Below, in pieces: positions 9,569-17,503 of a stretch of 64,000 nucleotides of DNA (the first letter of the stretch is position 1; every line of letters starts with the position of its first letter). The DNA lies in assembly GCF_030689305.1 (NCBI RefSeq), contig NZ_JAUYVM010000003.1, positions 1 through 64,000 of the forward strand, written 5' to 3'. The notes beneath the pieces are model-generated. The model did no database searches. It saw nothing but the letters and a program-made list of their open reading frames with translations, and was not told the DNA's origin. The stretch comes from Vibrio penaeicida. Lineage in GTDB: Bacteria; Pseudomonadota; Gammaproteobacteria; Enterobacterales; Vibrionaceae. A program made the translations under genes and the position numbers.

Positions 9569-9737
9569 CAGCGTTCTCCATTTGGTTTAGTTTAAACCGA
9601 AGAACTCTAATTCTAAATGTCCCTAGTTTAGGGGATGATTACAGGTATATTACTTTGATTTTTATGGAAATCTAATTGATGATTAGCCATCAGTTAGATT
9701 GTTCTTATCTTTAGTTTCCAAGGAGAAGACTTCAAAA

Positions 9738-10562
9738 ATGCGGGTATTAGTTTCAGGTGCTAACGGATATCTTGGTCGGCATGTTGTTCGTTATATGGAG
9801 TTACTTGGATATAGCGTGTCCCGATACTTGAGAGAAGGTCAGTCTCATCGCGATGGAGTACATTCGTCGGACACGTCTTTTTACCACTCTTTTGACTTGG
9901 TGGTGAACTGCGCAAGGCCGCATTGGTCTGAGTTTTCACCGAATGATATTGCTCTTGTTGAGCGAAGTACGTTGGCAATACTTAATAGGTTCTGTAAAGC
10001 TGGAGGTGTAAAAATTCATACTTCTGGTGTTTGGCTTTTCGGACATGCAAATGAACAAGAATTGAAAGAAAGTATTCTCAAGCCCTTTGATATCGTAACG
10101 CCAGATAAAAAAACGATAGAACAAGCGAGGGATAGTGGTTGGCAAATTGTCTATTGTCCTAGTTTGATTTATGGCGGTGAACATTGTCAGCTAAAAAGAA
10201 TCATAAGGGATTTTGAATCGGGTCAGATCAATATTGCGATGCCTTCCACTGGCTTCAATCAATATGCGCATGTTCAAGACATTGCTGAATTTTATGGTGA
10301 GTTGGCATTTTTAGGGTGTGAAGAATCCGATATTTTTGTCGCTGAAGAACAAGGTTACAGCCCACTTGAATACGCATTAATGTTGAAACAACGTGGGGTT
10401 GTCCGTGAGATCATAGAATGCAATAGAACGGAGTTTCTAAAACAATTTGGGCAAGACGCATTGGATATTGAGCACTTGAATTTGAAATTGCCAATTCACC
10501 CAAGTTTCACCCCAAAACATAGACTTAGAGATTACATTTCTAACGAGCTTATGCTTGAATAA
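9738..10562 (+). CDS. NAD(P)-dependent epimerase/dehydratase-like SDR protein
   Basis: An extended short-chain dehydrogenase of 274 residues. The start at 9738 is chosen because the Rossmann strand begins at once (MRVLVSGANGYLGRH, the TGxxGxxG class) and AAGGAG lies upstream. The frame is open back to 9699 but that adds only a non-conserved leader. The VVNCARP segment and an active-site-like WQIVYCPSLIYGG region near residue 145 fit the family, but the usual YxxxK is not clear and the catalytic set may be degenerate. It follows the insertion sequence and shows no operon partner. Substrate unknown, perhaps a nucleotide sugar. Confidence 0.7.
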   Translation: MRVLVSGANGYLGRHVVRYMELLGYSVSRYLREGQSHRDGVHSSDTSFYHSFDLVVNCARPHWSEFSPNDIALVERSTLAILNRFCKAGGVKIHTSGVWLFGHANEQELKESILKPFDIVTPDKKTIEQARDSGWQIVYCPSLIYGGEHCQLKRIIRDFESGQINIAMPSTGFNQYAHVQDIAEFYGELAFLGCEESDIFVAEEQGYSPLEYALMLKQRGVVREIIECNRTEFLKQFGQDALDIEHLNLKLPIHPSFTPKHRLRDYISNELMLE

Positions 10563-10704
10563 AATGAAAGAAAATAATGCAAACCTCGATGCTCGGTCGT
10601 TCTAAATACGACAGGATGGCTCATTGTTTAATGAGGGAAATTTGGTGAGAACGATTTGGGCGGATACATCTTGGTAGATAAGAGAACAAACGGAAGGAGG
10701 CGGC

Positions 10705-11073
10705 GTGAAAATACTCATAGAGCAAGAAACGGCTTTACATCAACCTAGTGTTAGGAATAACCGTGATGAGGTGACTAGGCTGTTGCATCCCGACTTTGTC
10801 GAAGTTGGGAAAACAGGGATAACCTATCATTTTGATGATGTGTTAGAAGAAGTGAACGAGGACTCTGAACCTGTGATTCACTCTCAGGATTTTTTGTGTG
10901 TCACGCTTAAACCCTCTGTTCAGCTACTGCTTTATAAAACGGCTTTGCAGGATCAACAAGGCGGTTATTTTGATTACGCTAAACGATCGTCAGTTTGGAC
11001 TTTCTCTGGTGAGAGTTGGCAACTTATTTACCATCAAGGAACGTTATGCTCTGAGTTTGAAATTAAGGATTAA
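10705..11073 (+). CDS. DUF4440 / SnoaL-like small protein
   Basis: A 122-residue protein with a GTG start preceded by a strong GGAAGGAGG site. The pattern E.AL..P..R.....V..LLHPDFVEVGKTG, then a late W.FSGESWQLIYHQGT, is that of DUF4440 proteins of the NTF2-like fold. These are small alpha+beta barrels that are often of unknown function and sometimes linked to small-molecule binding. No neighbour shares an evident pathway. Confidence 0.72.
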   Translation: MKILIEQETALHQPSVRNNRDEVTRLLHPDFVEVGKTGITYHFDDVLEEVNEDSEPVIHSQDFLCVTLKPSVQLLLYKTALQDQQGGYFDYAKRSSVWTFSGESWQLIYHQGTLCSEFEIKD

Positions 11074-11182
11074 GCTTGGTTTAGGTTTAGGTGCGTAAAC
11101 TGAATTAAAGCAAGTAGTGAGTACTGCCAGTAGGTTAGAACACAAAGCAGTCAATTGGGGTATAAGTTAAACACAAGGAATC

Positions 11183-11755
11183 GTGAAAATGGGGAAGCAA
11201 TTTTCAGAGTTAAATGAAAAGCATATTGAATTCATAGCCGAGCAAAAGATGTATTTTGTCGGCACAGCGAGTGAAACCGGTAGCGTGAACGTATCGCCTA
11301 AAGGCGGAGACTCTCTTCGAGTGATTGACAATAAAACCATTGCTTGGCAAAACTTGACGGGGAGCGGAAATGAATCAGCGTCTCATGTTATCCAAAACCC
11401 TCGAATGACGGTTATGTTTTGTGCCTTCGAAGGTGCACCTTTGATTTTACGAGCGTATGGACGTGCGCGTGTACTGCATCAGGGAGACGCGGATTGGGAA
11501 GAGTACATCGGGAAATTTCCCCCAAGCGTCGCAACTCGACAAATCTTCCTACTTGATATTAATCTGGTGCAATCTTCTTGTGGGATGTCTGTGCCCTTTT
11601 ACGATTATGTTGCAGACCGAGATGAATTGGCTAAATGGTCTGAGAGACAAGGAAAAGAAGGCGTTGAGAAGTATTGGTTGAAGAAGAACCAGAAAAGTAT
11701 CGATGGTTTCGAAACAGAGATAGCACAACGTGCTGGGTTATCAAAAGAAGCTTAA
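11183..11755 (+). CDS. Pyridoxamine 5'-phosphate oxidase family (FMN-binding split barrel) protein
   Basis: A 190-residue protein whose N-terminal half (MYFVGTASETGSVNVSPKGGDSLRVID, then TGSGNESASHVIQNPRMTVMFC) is the FMN-binding split barrel of the PNPOx family. Proteins of this subgroup are flavin-dependent reductases rather than true PdxH enzymes. The start is GTG at 11183 with AAGGA seven bases before it. ATG at 11189 is an alternative that removes two residues. A terminator follows directly. Monocistronic. Confidence 0.8.
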   Translation: MKMGKQFSELNEKHIEFIAEQKMYFVGTASETGSVNVSPKGGDSLRVIDNKTIAWQNLTGSGNESASHVIQNPRMTVMFCAFEGAPLILRAYGRARVLHQGDADWEEYIGKFPPSVATRQIFLLDINLVQSSCGMSVPFYDYVADRDELAKWSERQGKEGVEKYWLKKNQKSIDGFETEIAQRAGLSKEA

Positions 11756-11762
11756 GTAATCG

Positions 11763-11791
11763 GCTCCAGCATTGCTGGAGCACTGTTTTTT
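11763..11791 (+). terminator. Rho-independent terminator
   Basis: GCTCCAG and CTGGAGC form a 7-bp stem with loop CATTG, followed by six T. It sits eight bases after the stop of the PNPOx-family gene. Confidence 0.8.
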
Positions 11792-11854
11792 ACCTGCCTA
11801 ATCCAACCTTAAAACCCTGTGTTAACCTCGGTTCACTCAGTAAAATTAAGATCG

Positions 11855-12697
11855 TTATTTTACCGTCGCTAAATCTTGAGTAATCTCTCTCCAGTCCGCT
11901 ATTTCTTCTTTGTAGTGAGACAGTTGCTTGCTATCCATTAAGTTAATAACTTGCGCGATTTTATCGCTGGCTAATTGCCGATTATGTTCCAGTTTTACTT
12001 TGAGTGATTCGGTGTAAAAGCTATCAGGATCATCTAGGATGCGAATAAACATAGATTGAAAGTACTGGACTTCGTCGCGGCGATTGAACAAGGTTTCCAT
12101 CTCAATGTACATTTTGTCGTTGTGATCTGCCCAATCGAAGTTCGTAATTTTAACGTCTTCAGACCACGACTTGATGATCGCCTTCTGTTTGCTTGAAAGC
12201 GAGCCTAACCATGTATCGAGATTATCTTCCATTCTCTCTTGATACACCTCTCGGATCTCTGCCTCGTCCATATCTTTGTATTTTTCGCGATATTCTTCAT
12301 GATCTTTCGCCGTATTTTCTAGCAATTCATCTACTTGCTTTTGATCTAGTTGGCTGACAAGCGCATAAAGGTTTGGTGACGCTTTCGCGATGACTCGCCT
12401 GGCGTGCTGTCTGAATTTCTCGGTATGCATAAATACATAGGCAGCATCGACGGTTTTTGGATCCATCGATTCGAGCTCGTTAAGGTGTTCTATATAGGAA
12501 GGGAGCTCTTGAGTTTTGTGCCACTCAATCAGTTGCTGCAAACTAAGTTCAATAACGTCTTCTTGTTCGGAGTTAAGAGAAACGTAATCGTCTATGTATT
12601 CCAGAACAATCCAATCCAAATTGCTGTATACGAATTTGGTTGTGCATCCAATTAGCCCAAATGCGAATACAACAGGTAAAAGACGTTTCCAAAACAT
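11855..12697 (-). CDS. DUF6279-type lipoprotein
   Basis: A 280-residue lipoprotein with signal MFWKRLLPVVFAFGLIGC, where the LIGC lipobox puts the acylated Cys at residue 18. The mature protein is almost all alpha-helical and rich in Glu, Lys and Gln. It contains the LDWIVLEYIDDYVSLNSEQ segment that I associate with the DUF6279 family. The residue after Cys is Thr, not Asp, so outer-membrane sorting is expected. Function unknown. It is divergent from qrr and shares the 12.7-13.0 kb region with the qrr control sites. Confidence 0.75.
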   Translation of the reverse strand: MFWKRLLPVVFAFGLIGCTTKFVYSNLDWIVLEYIDDYVSLNSEQEDVIELSLQQLIEWHKTQELPSYIEHLNELESMDPKTVDAAYVFMHTEKFRQHARRVIAKASPNLYALVSQLDQKQVDELLENTAKDHEEYREKYKDMDEAEIREVYQERMEDNLDTWLGSLSSKQKAIIKSWSEDVKITNFDWADHNDKMYIEMETLFNRRDEVQYFQSMFIRILDDPDSFYTESLKVKLEHNRQLASDKIAQVINLMDSKQLSHYKEEIADWREITQDLATVK

Positions 12698-12906
12698 AGC
12701 GATTCCTTGCTAACGAGTCATTGAGGGGATGTGTATAAATATACTTATTCTACGACAGCAGAGATCAATTGGTGTTCCCTGACTTATAGGGGTGTTAATT
12801 TCATTATTAGCTCAACAATCCTTCACGATTGGATTACGCATAGCGTTTTATAACTGAGATTAAATTAATAGCGCCCAAGGTGAAACAGGTTTTATATTGC
12901 CATTGA

Positions 12907-12932
12907 TTGCAAACTGCATTTGCAAAATGCAA
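12907..12932 (+). promoter_or_regulatory. Two LuxO-type activator sites upstream of qrr
   Basis: TTGCAAACTGCA at 12907-12918 and the perfect palindrome TTGCAAAATGCAA at 12920-12932 match the known LuxO consensus TTGCA-N3-TGCAA. They lie about 100-125 bases upstream of the predicted qrr start, a normal distance for a sigma-54 enhancer-binding protein. Confidence 0.85.
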
Positions 12933-13003
12933 ACGCAGTTGTATTTTATGGCGAAATTATGAGAGATAAGTTCGGATTTTAACCGAAAATGTGACGTGAA
13001 AAG

Positions 13004-13020
13004 TTGGCACGGTAGATGCA
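13004..13020 (+). promoter_or_regulatory. Sigma-54 promoter of qrr
   Basis: TTGGCACGGTAGATGCA fits the -24/-12 consensus (TGGCAC, five bases, TTGCA-like). The -12 GC at 13018-13019 lies 12 bases before the predicted RNA start at 13031. Confidence 0.88.
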
Positions 13021-13030
13021 TTAATAAGAG

Positions 13031-13137
13031 TGACCCTTTTTAAAGCCGAGGGTCACCTAGCCAACTGACGTTGTTAGTGAACCGATATTTGTTCACAAAT
13101 GATTTAGCCACCCGCGTTTTGCGTGTGGCTTTTTTTT
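13031..13137 (+). ncRNA. qrr: Qrr quorum-regulatory small RNA
   Basis: A 107-base Hfq-type small RNA. The first hairpin is TGACCC with GGGTCA, followed by the highly conserved block AGCCAACTGACGTTGTTAGT that pairs with luxR/hapR-class and other target mRNAs. A hairpin GTTCAC-type segment follows. The RNA ends in a terminator made from AGCCAC and GTGGCT around CGC-GTTTT-GCG, with eight T. In Vibrio, phospho-LuxO and sigma-54 make Qrr at low cell density, and Qrr represses the master regulator and controls AphA. No luxO lies next to it, so this is a qrr2-5-type locus rather than the luxO-linked qrr1. The number cannot be assigned. Confidence 0.95.
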
Positions 13138-13173
13138 CGTCTGTAGATTATCCCCATCCAATTTTTCTCAATC

Positions 13174-13202
13174 TTGACAACGAATAGATTCAATTCTATT
13201 GT
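13174..13202 (+). promoter_or_regulatory. Sigma-70 promoter of the ArsR gene, predicting a leaderless mRNA
   Basis: TTGACA at 13174-13179, a 17-base spacer and TATTGT at 13197-13202. The expected start point falls at 13208-13210, on the ATG itself. No ribosome site lies before that ATG, which fits a leaderless transcript. Confidence 0.6.
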
Positions 13203-13218
13203 ACACCTTATGGTAAAC
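13201..13218 (+). promoter_or_regulatory. Putative ArsR operator, imperfect copy
   Basis: GTACACC-TTAT-GGTAAAC shares five of seven right-arm positions with the perfect palindrome at 14078-14095. It overlaps the -10 box and start codon of the ArsR gene, as expected for autorepression. Confidence 0.55.
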
Positions 13219-13551
13219 ATTAATGACGAACAATTGAGCCACGTCTTTATGGCTCTCGCAGATGAAACACGACGTGAAATGGTACGTCAGTTAGCTAATG
13301 GGTCGTTGCCCGTTAAAGAGCTGTCGAACCCAAACAACATTTCTAAATCTGCGGTAACGAAACACCTTAAAATTTTAGAGCGAGCAGGGTTGCTGACTCG
13401 GCAAGTGGTTGGGCGTGAGCACATATGCTCTTTGAACCCCGATCCATTGGTTGAAGTGAACGAATGGCTAGCCTTCTACCAAACTTTCTGGGAAGACAAA
13501 TTTGATGCACTAGAATTTTACCTAGACAAGCAACTAACGGAGAGCGAGTAA
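13210..13551 (+). CDS. ArsR-family (winged helix) repressor
   Basis: A 113-residue regulator starting MVNINDEQLSHVFMALADETRREMV, the typical ArsR first helix. The recognition helix is in ISKSAVTKHLKILERAGLL. There is no metal-binding Cys pair, so it belongs to the non-metal branch often paired with SRPBCC/AHSA1 proteins. The frame is open to TTG at 13174, but that triplet is the -35 box of the promoter, so the ATG at 13210 is preferred. Two bases separate it from the SRPBCC gene behind it, and both must be one operon. It probably controls itself and the gene at 14114. Confidence 0.85.
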   Translation: MVNINDEQLSHVFMALADETRREMVRQLANGSLPVKELSNPNNISKSAVTKHLKILERAGLLTRQVVGREHICSLNPDPLVEVNEWLAFYQTFWEDKFDALEFYLDKQLTESE

Positions 13552-13553
13552 CG

Positions 13554-14027
13554 ATGTCGGCTCATCGCGGTTATGCAGCTTTAAAATTACAACGAGAATT
13601 TCGTACTGATGGTAAAACTCTTTTTGAGGCGTGGACGCAATCGGCGATGCTCAGTCGCTGGTTTGGACCCAAAGAGCACGATGTACTGACGGCTAGCATT
13701 AATGCCGTGGAAGGCGGGCAATACAAGATTGTTCTGCGTTCGCCAGAGGGTGGTGAGATCAGCCACTTTGGCGAATATGTTGTCGTCGACCCACACGTAC
13801 ACCTTGTTTTTACTTGGGTGCTTGCAAACCAAGATTGCAGTGGCTGTGCGGATCAAGACACATCCACGTTAGTGACTTTGCGGTTTGAGCCGTTGGATTC
13901 GAAGCTCACTCGGTTGACCTTGCTTCATGAAAAGTTACCTGACCAGAAAGCCTACGAAGGGCATAAGTTCGGCTGGTCGAGTAGTTTAGACAGCTTAGAG
14001 AATATTCTTCAAAGCAGCAGCCAATAA
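13554..14027 (+). CDS. SRPBCC / AHSA1-like START-fold protein
   Basis: A 157-residue protein. The start LQREFRTDGKTLFEAWTQSAMLSRWFGP is the usual N-terminal pattern of AHSA1-domain SRPBCC proteins (helix-grip fold, deep hydrophobic pocket). The C-terminal helix has GHKFGWSSSLDSLENIL. These bind lipids or other hydrophobic ligands, and their function is usually unknown. It is cotranscribed with the ArsR repressor, so the pair may sense and handle one hydrophobic compound. Ends before a terminator. Confidence 0.82.
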   Translation: MSAHRGYAALKLQREFRTDGKTLFEAWTQSAMLSRWFGPKEHDVLTASINAVEGGQYKIVLRSPEGGEISHFGEYVVVDPHVHLVFTWVLANQDCSGCADQDTSTLVTLRFEPLDSKLTRLTLLHEKLPDQKAYEGHKFGWSSSLDSLENILQSSSQ

Positions 14028-14042
14028 GTATTTGTCGAAACT

Positions 14043-14067
14043 AAGCACTGGATTAGTGCTTTTTTTT
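14043..14067 (+). terminator. Rho-independent terminator of the ArsR operon
   Basis: AAGCACT and AGTGCTT form a 7-bp stem with loop GGATT, then a run of T. It lies 16 bases past the SRPBCC stop. Confidence 0.8.
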
Positions 14068-14077
14068 GAAGTGAATA

Positions 14078-14095
14078 GTACACCTTTTGGTGTAC
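14078..14095 (+). promoter_or_regulatory. Putative ArsR operator, perfect palindrome
   Basis: GTACACC-TTTT-GGTGTAC, two perfect 7-base arms, sits 19 bases before the ATG of the next SRPBCC gene. The related site at the ArsR promoter suggests a two-promoter regulon. Confidence 0.65.
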
Positions 14096-14113
14096 ATAAC
14101 TAAGGAAAGTAAC

Positions 14114-14548
14114 ATGGAAAATATACATCACCACATTGTCATTGAATCGACCCCTGAAAAATTGTTTCAAGCGATCACGTCTTCTGAAGGCTTGTCTTCA
14201 TGGTGGACAAAGGCAGAAGCGACACAACAGATAGGCGAGAATCTTTCGTTTTTCTTTGGTCCTCAATGCGACCACAAAATGGAAATGCAGCTGATCTCAT
14301 TAGAAGCGAACCGAAAAGTGGTTTGGCAATGCGTAGAAGGACCATGGGCAGATATGGGGCATTTCTCTTTTGTCATTAAAGAAGACGATCGAGGTGCAGC
14401 GCTGAGCTTTACTCATGAAGGGTGGTCAGAGATGGGCGCCTTTTTCGGACACTGTAACTGCAAGTGGGGGTTATTTCTTGGTTTTAGCCTAAAAAGCTAC
14501 TTAGAAACAGGGAAAGGAGTGCCTCACCCAAATGAGCAAAATATTTAG
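14114..14548 (+). CDS. SRPBCC / AHSA1-like protein, second copy
   Basis: A 144-residue SRPBCC protein. The start at 14114 is chosen for its TAAGGA site eight bases upstream and because MENIHHHIVIESTPEKLFQAITSSEGLSSWWT is the usual start of the domain. The frame open to 14087 would place the operator within the coding region. It differs from the 13554 protein, so the two are not recent duplicates. Likely regulated by the ArsR protein through the palindrome just upstream. Confidence 0.8.
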   Translation: MENIHHHIVIESTPEKLFQAITSSEGLSSWWTKAEATQQIGENLSFFFGPQCDHKMEMQLISLEANRKVVWQCVEGPWADMGHFSFVIKEDDRGAALSFTHEGWSEMGAFFGHCNCKWGLFLGFSLKSYLETGKGVPHPNEQNI

Positions 14549-14601
14549 AGTAGTGATACGAAAGCGACTTTGTAGCCAACATATTTGGCTTCATCGACCC
14601 C

Positions 14602-14634
14602 CCCCACTTTCGAGTTTGAAAGTGGGGAGGTTTT
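14602..14634 (+). terminator. Probable terminator after the second SRPBCC gene
   Basis: CCCCACTTTC pairs perfectly with GAAAGTGGGG around loop GAGTTT. Only four T follow (after AGG), so termination is probable but not certain. Confidence 0.6.
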
Positions 14635-14665
14635 GAATCCAGCATCTTGAGGTCACTTGGGTATA
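14635..14665 (+). repeat. Dispersed Vibrio-type repeat, copy 2
   Basis: It begins GAATCCAGCATCTTGAGG and ends TCACTTGGGTATA. It shares an 18-base core with the copy at 8400-8427 and its first half with the copy at 63747. It lies directly behind a terminator hairpin. Confidence 0.7.
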
Positions 14666-14755
14666 CATCACCATTTAATAAAATATGAGTTGATTTGTTT
14701 CGATATTTAGAACAAAGATTAGGAGAACTGAATTTTTGTGCTTAGGAGTACTTCC

Positions 14756-16201
14756 GTGAAACTTCAAAATACCTCTCTTTTTAAACAACAGTGTTATATC
14801 AATGGGCAGTGGATCGGGGAGGCTGCAGAAAAGCAACCTATCTTCAATCCCGCCACTGCAGAAAAAGTGGGTGAAGTGCCTGTACTTGGTAGAGAAGAAG
14901 CTGAATATTGTATAGAAGTCGCGAGTAAAGCACAGAAAGAATGGAAAACACGCACCGCCAAAGAACGATGCAATCTATTAAAAAAATGGTTCGATTTGAT
15001 TCAAGCAAACAGCGACGACTTAGCGACGATCATCACGACAGAACAAGGCAAATCGATTAATGAAGCGAAAGGCGAGGTGGCGTATGCCGCCAGTTTTATT
15101 GAATGGTTCGCGGAAGAAGCCAAACGCGCCTACGGAGAAACCATTCCCGCCCACAAAACCGATGCCAGAATTGTAGTAACCAAAGAACCCATTGGTGTTG
15201 TCGGAGCCATCACGCCTTGGAATTTTCCCGCAGCCATGATCACACGAAAATGCGGTCCGGCCTTAGCGGCAGGTTGCAGCGTGGTCCTTAAGCCTGCTCC
15301 AGATACTCCTTTTACTGCATTGGCTCTCGGTGTGCTGGCGGAAGAGGCTGGTATCCCAGCTGGTGTCTTTAATATTATTACTGGTGATGCAGCAGGGATA
15401 GGTGGCGCACTGACCGATAGCAAAACCGTTCGAAAAGTGTCGTTTACTGGGTCTACCCAAGTTGGGAAGCTTTTAATGTCCCAATCGTCTGGCTCAGTGA
15501 AAAAACTGTCTTTGGAGCTTGGCGGAAATGCCCCTTTCATTGTCTTTGAAGATGCAGATATCGACGCAGCTGTTCAAGGCACGGTGATTGCGAAGCTGAG
15601 AAATGCCGGCCAAACTTGCGTGTGTGCCAACCGTATTTTTGTTCATCGTGATGTGCAAAGTGAATATGTCGCTAAGCTCAAGGTCGCGTTTGAAAAGTTG
15701 AGTGTCGGTAATGGCATGGATCCAACCAATCATATTGGGTCAATGATCAATCAAGGCGGTATCGACAAAGTGTACGCTCATTTAAACGATGCGCTAGAAA
15801 AAGGCGCAACGCTAGAACTCGGCTCGAAGCAAAGACCAGCCGATCTTTTCTGCTCTCCCATGATTGTAACGGGAATGACCGATGACATGAGAGTAGCAAG
15901 TGAAGAAACGTTTGGACCTCTTGCCGCGATATTTACGTTTGACAGCGAAGGTGAAGTGATCGAACGAGCGAATCAAACGGACGCAGGTTTGGTGGCGTAT
16001 TTTTACTCGCAGTCGCTAAGAAGAAGTTGGCAGGTCTCAGAACAGCTGGAGGCTGGCATGATTGGCATAAATGAAGGGTTGATCTCTACCGAAGTAGCGC
16101 CCTTTGGTGGGGTAAAAGAATCTGGGCTTGGTCGTGAAGGTGCGCGCCAAGGCATTGAAGATTATCTAGAAACTAAGTATATGCTGATGGGCGGGCTATG
16201 A
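14756..16201 (+). CDS. gabD: Succinate-semialdehyde dehydrogenase (NAD(P)+), GabD-like
   Basis: A 481-residue class I aldehyde dehydrogenase that oxidises succinate semialdehyde to succinate in GABA and polyamine breakdown. Markers include GAITPWNFPAAMITRK near residue 155, the nucleotide motif FTGSTQVGK near 235, catalytic Glu in LELGGNAPF near 260 and catalytic Cys in NAGQTCVCANR near 290. I prefer GTG at 14756 because TAGGAG lies seven bases before it. The in-frame GTG at 14738 would put that site inside the gene. E. coli GabD is 482 residues, so length agrees. No gabT or gabP is adjacent. Confidence 0.9.
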   Translation: MKLQNTSLFKQQCYINGQWIGEAAEKQPIFNPATAEKVGEVPVLGREEAEYCIEVASKAQKEWKTRTAKERCNLLKKWFDLIQANSDDLATIITTEQGKSINEAKGEVAYAASFIEWFAEEAKRAYGETIPAHKTDARIVVTKEPIGVVGAITPWNFPAAMITRKCGPALAAGCSVVLKPAPDTPFTALALGVLAEEAGIPAGVFNIITGDAAGIGGALTDSKTVRKVSFTGSTQVGKLLMSQSSGSVKKLSLELGGNAPFIVFEDADIDAAVQGTVIAKLRNAGQTCVCANRIFVHRDVQSEYVAKLKVAFEKLSVGNGMDPTNHIGSMINQGGIDKVYAHLNDALEKGATLELGSKQRPADLFCSPMIVTGMTDDMRVASEETFGPLAAIFTFDSEGEVIERANQTDAGLVAYFYSQSLRRSWQVSEQLEAGMIGINEGLISTEVAPFGGVKESGLGREGARQGIEDYLETKYMLMGGL

Positions 16202-16349
16202 GATTAACTGCTGAGTGTATTGGTGAAATTTGCGACAATGTTACAATTTTTTAACATTTATTGTAAGTTGTGACATTATTGCCTTAGTAATTAAATAATT
16301 TGCTTCTATTCTTGTTGTTGTTTTTATAACACACAAGAGAAACTATAAA

Positions 16350-17411
16350 ATGAAGAAGTTAATCTGCTCTCTAGCATGTCTTATGGCATGCGTTTCTACA
16401 GGCGCCTCAGCCGCCATTTCGCAACACCCCGTTATCCTTATTCACGGTTTTAATGCCGACCAGTTGAGCGAGAAACCAAACGCTCAACAGGTGGCATTAG
16501 CGGGTGAAGAAGGTTGGCGATCGTATTGGCTTTCTCGCTCTGATGAGCGTATCGATTGGCCTTCTCATGAACGGATCCAAGGCAAAATTGCATCAGATTA
16601 TGTTTGGCCAAAACTTCAATCACTTTCTCGCAACAACACCTGCGCGAACGGCTGTATTTTTGTCACACATTCTACGGGTGATCTCATTGCACGACACATT
16701 TTGGACAACCAAAAACGCTGGCTTGAAAACGCAGGCTTAACGCCACTCAACATCGTCGCAACAGTAGATTTTGCGGGTGCAGGCGGTGGTTCAGAATTGG
16801 CCGATATTGCGATTAATGCAGCAGAGGGCGGCGGTGCAGGTAACTGGACACTTAGACAAGCTCTGTCATTGTGGTTGGGCATGGTACCGACATCGGGCAA
16901 TACCGGTGTCTTGAACGATTTAAAAGTGGCAAACGCGCGACAGCTTTCCGCGGTACCAGATAGCCGAGTCCCACGAGTACGTATTGTTGGTGACAGCTCA
17001 GATTTCTGGGGGCTCACTGCTGGCTTCTTACCAGGGCACGATGATGGTGTAGTCGCTGCGCATTCCAGTTGTGGTGCAAAATCAGCTGGCAGCTACAACA
17101 GTTGCTCTGCATTTGTCGGGCTTAATGGCAAGCTTACTGCTCAGTCTCGTGGTGTAACCCGCTTTATGGCGCAGCATTACCCTTTGCTTATGGGTGAGGA
17201 TTATTCTCACAGCTCCCTTATCGATAACAAGCACGAAGGCAAAGTGACGACGGCACGCGCCAATTTAAGCTTAAGTAACGGCAAAACCATCACTGTTAAT
17301 ACAGAAGATCAGAGCTCTTGGTGGTCGAGCAGCGTGTATCGTTATGTCCAACACTCAGACTCCCAATCTATGTCTCAGTTAACGTTCAACTTGCTTGAGA
17401 GCGCGCAGTAA
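16350..17411 (+). CDS. Secreted lipase/esterase (alpha/beta hydrolase)
   Basis: A 353-residue protein with a signal peptide (cleavage likely after SASA, about residue 22). The oxyanion segment VILIHGFNA is at about residues 28-36. The nucleophile elbow is FVTHSTGDLI near residue 108, where the usual first Gly of GxSxG is Thr. Candidate Asp and His lie in GHDDGVVAAHSS near residue 235. Four Cys in two short pairs (CANGC, and CGAKSAGSYNSC) suggest disulfides. It is followed after 92 bases by a membrane-anchored protein on the same strand. Substrate could be lipid or ester; no Lif-type foldase is recognised. Confidence 0.75.
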   Translation: MKKLICSLACLMACVSTGASAAISQHPVILIHGFNADQLSEKPNAQQVALAGEEGWRSYWLSRSDERIDWPSHERIQGKIASDYVWPKLQSLSRNNTCANGCIFVTHSTGDLIARHILDNQKRWLENAGLTPLNIVATVDFAGAGGGSELADIAINAAEGGGAGNWTLRQALSLWLGMVPTSGNTGVLNDLKVANARQLSAVPDSRVPRVRIVGDSSDFWGLTAGFLPGHDDGVVAAHSSCGAKSAGSYNSCSAFVGLNGKLTAQSRGVTRFMAQHYPLLMGEDYSHSSLIDNKHEGKVTTARANLSLSNGKTITVNTEDQSSWWSSSVYRYVQHSDSQSMSQLTFNLLESAQ

Positions 17412-17503
17412 AGGTGTCTTATATTGAGTATTGCACAGCAGGTAATCGGGTTCTGTGATTTGGCAGAGCCCTGTTTTTCTCTTTCTTTGACCGAGATTCA
17501 TTT

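Larger units (their letters stand above)
8428..9643 (-). mobile_element. IS3-family insertion sequence, IS407 group, complete but inactivated
   Basis: A 1216-bp element. The ends read inward as TGTAAACATCCC (left) and TGTAATCATCCC (right). It is flanked by a perfect 4-bp duplication GGTA at 8424-8427 and 9644-9647, the target size known for the IS407 group. It carries orfA and orfB on the minus strand with a run of seven A before the orfA stop (9309-9315), the usual place for programmed -1 frameshifting to make the OrfAB transposase. orfB is broken, so the element cannot move by itself. The intact ends mean it could still be moved in trans. Confidence 0.93.

Noticed and set aside
13174..13209. 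TTG start of the ArsR gene
   Set aside because: The triplet is the first half of a TTGACA -35 box with a matching -10; the domain starts at the ATG at 13210.
15130..15540. A 136-codon minus-strand frame inside gabD
   Set aside because: It is a shadow of a conserved enzyme gene with no start signal.
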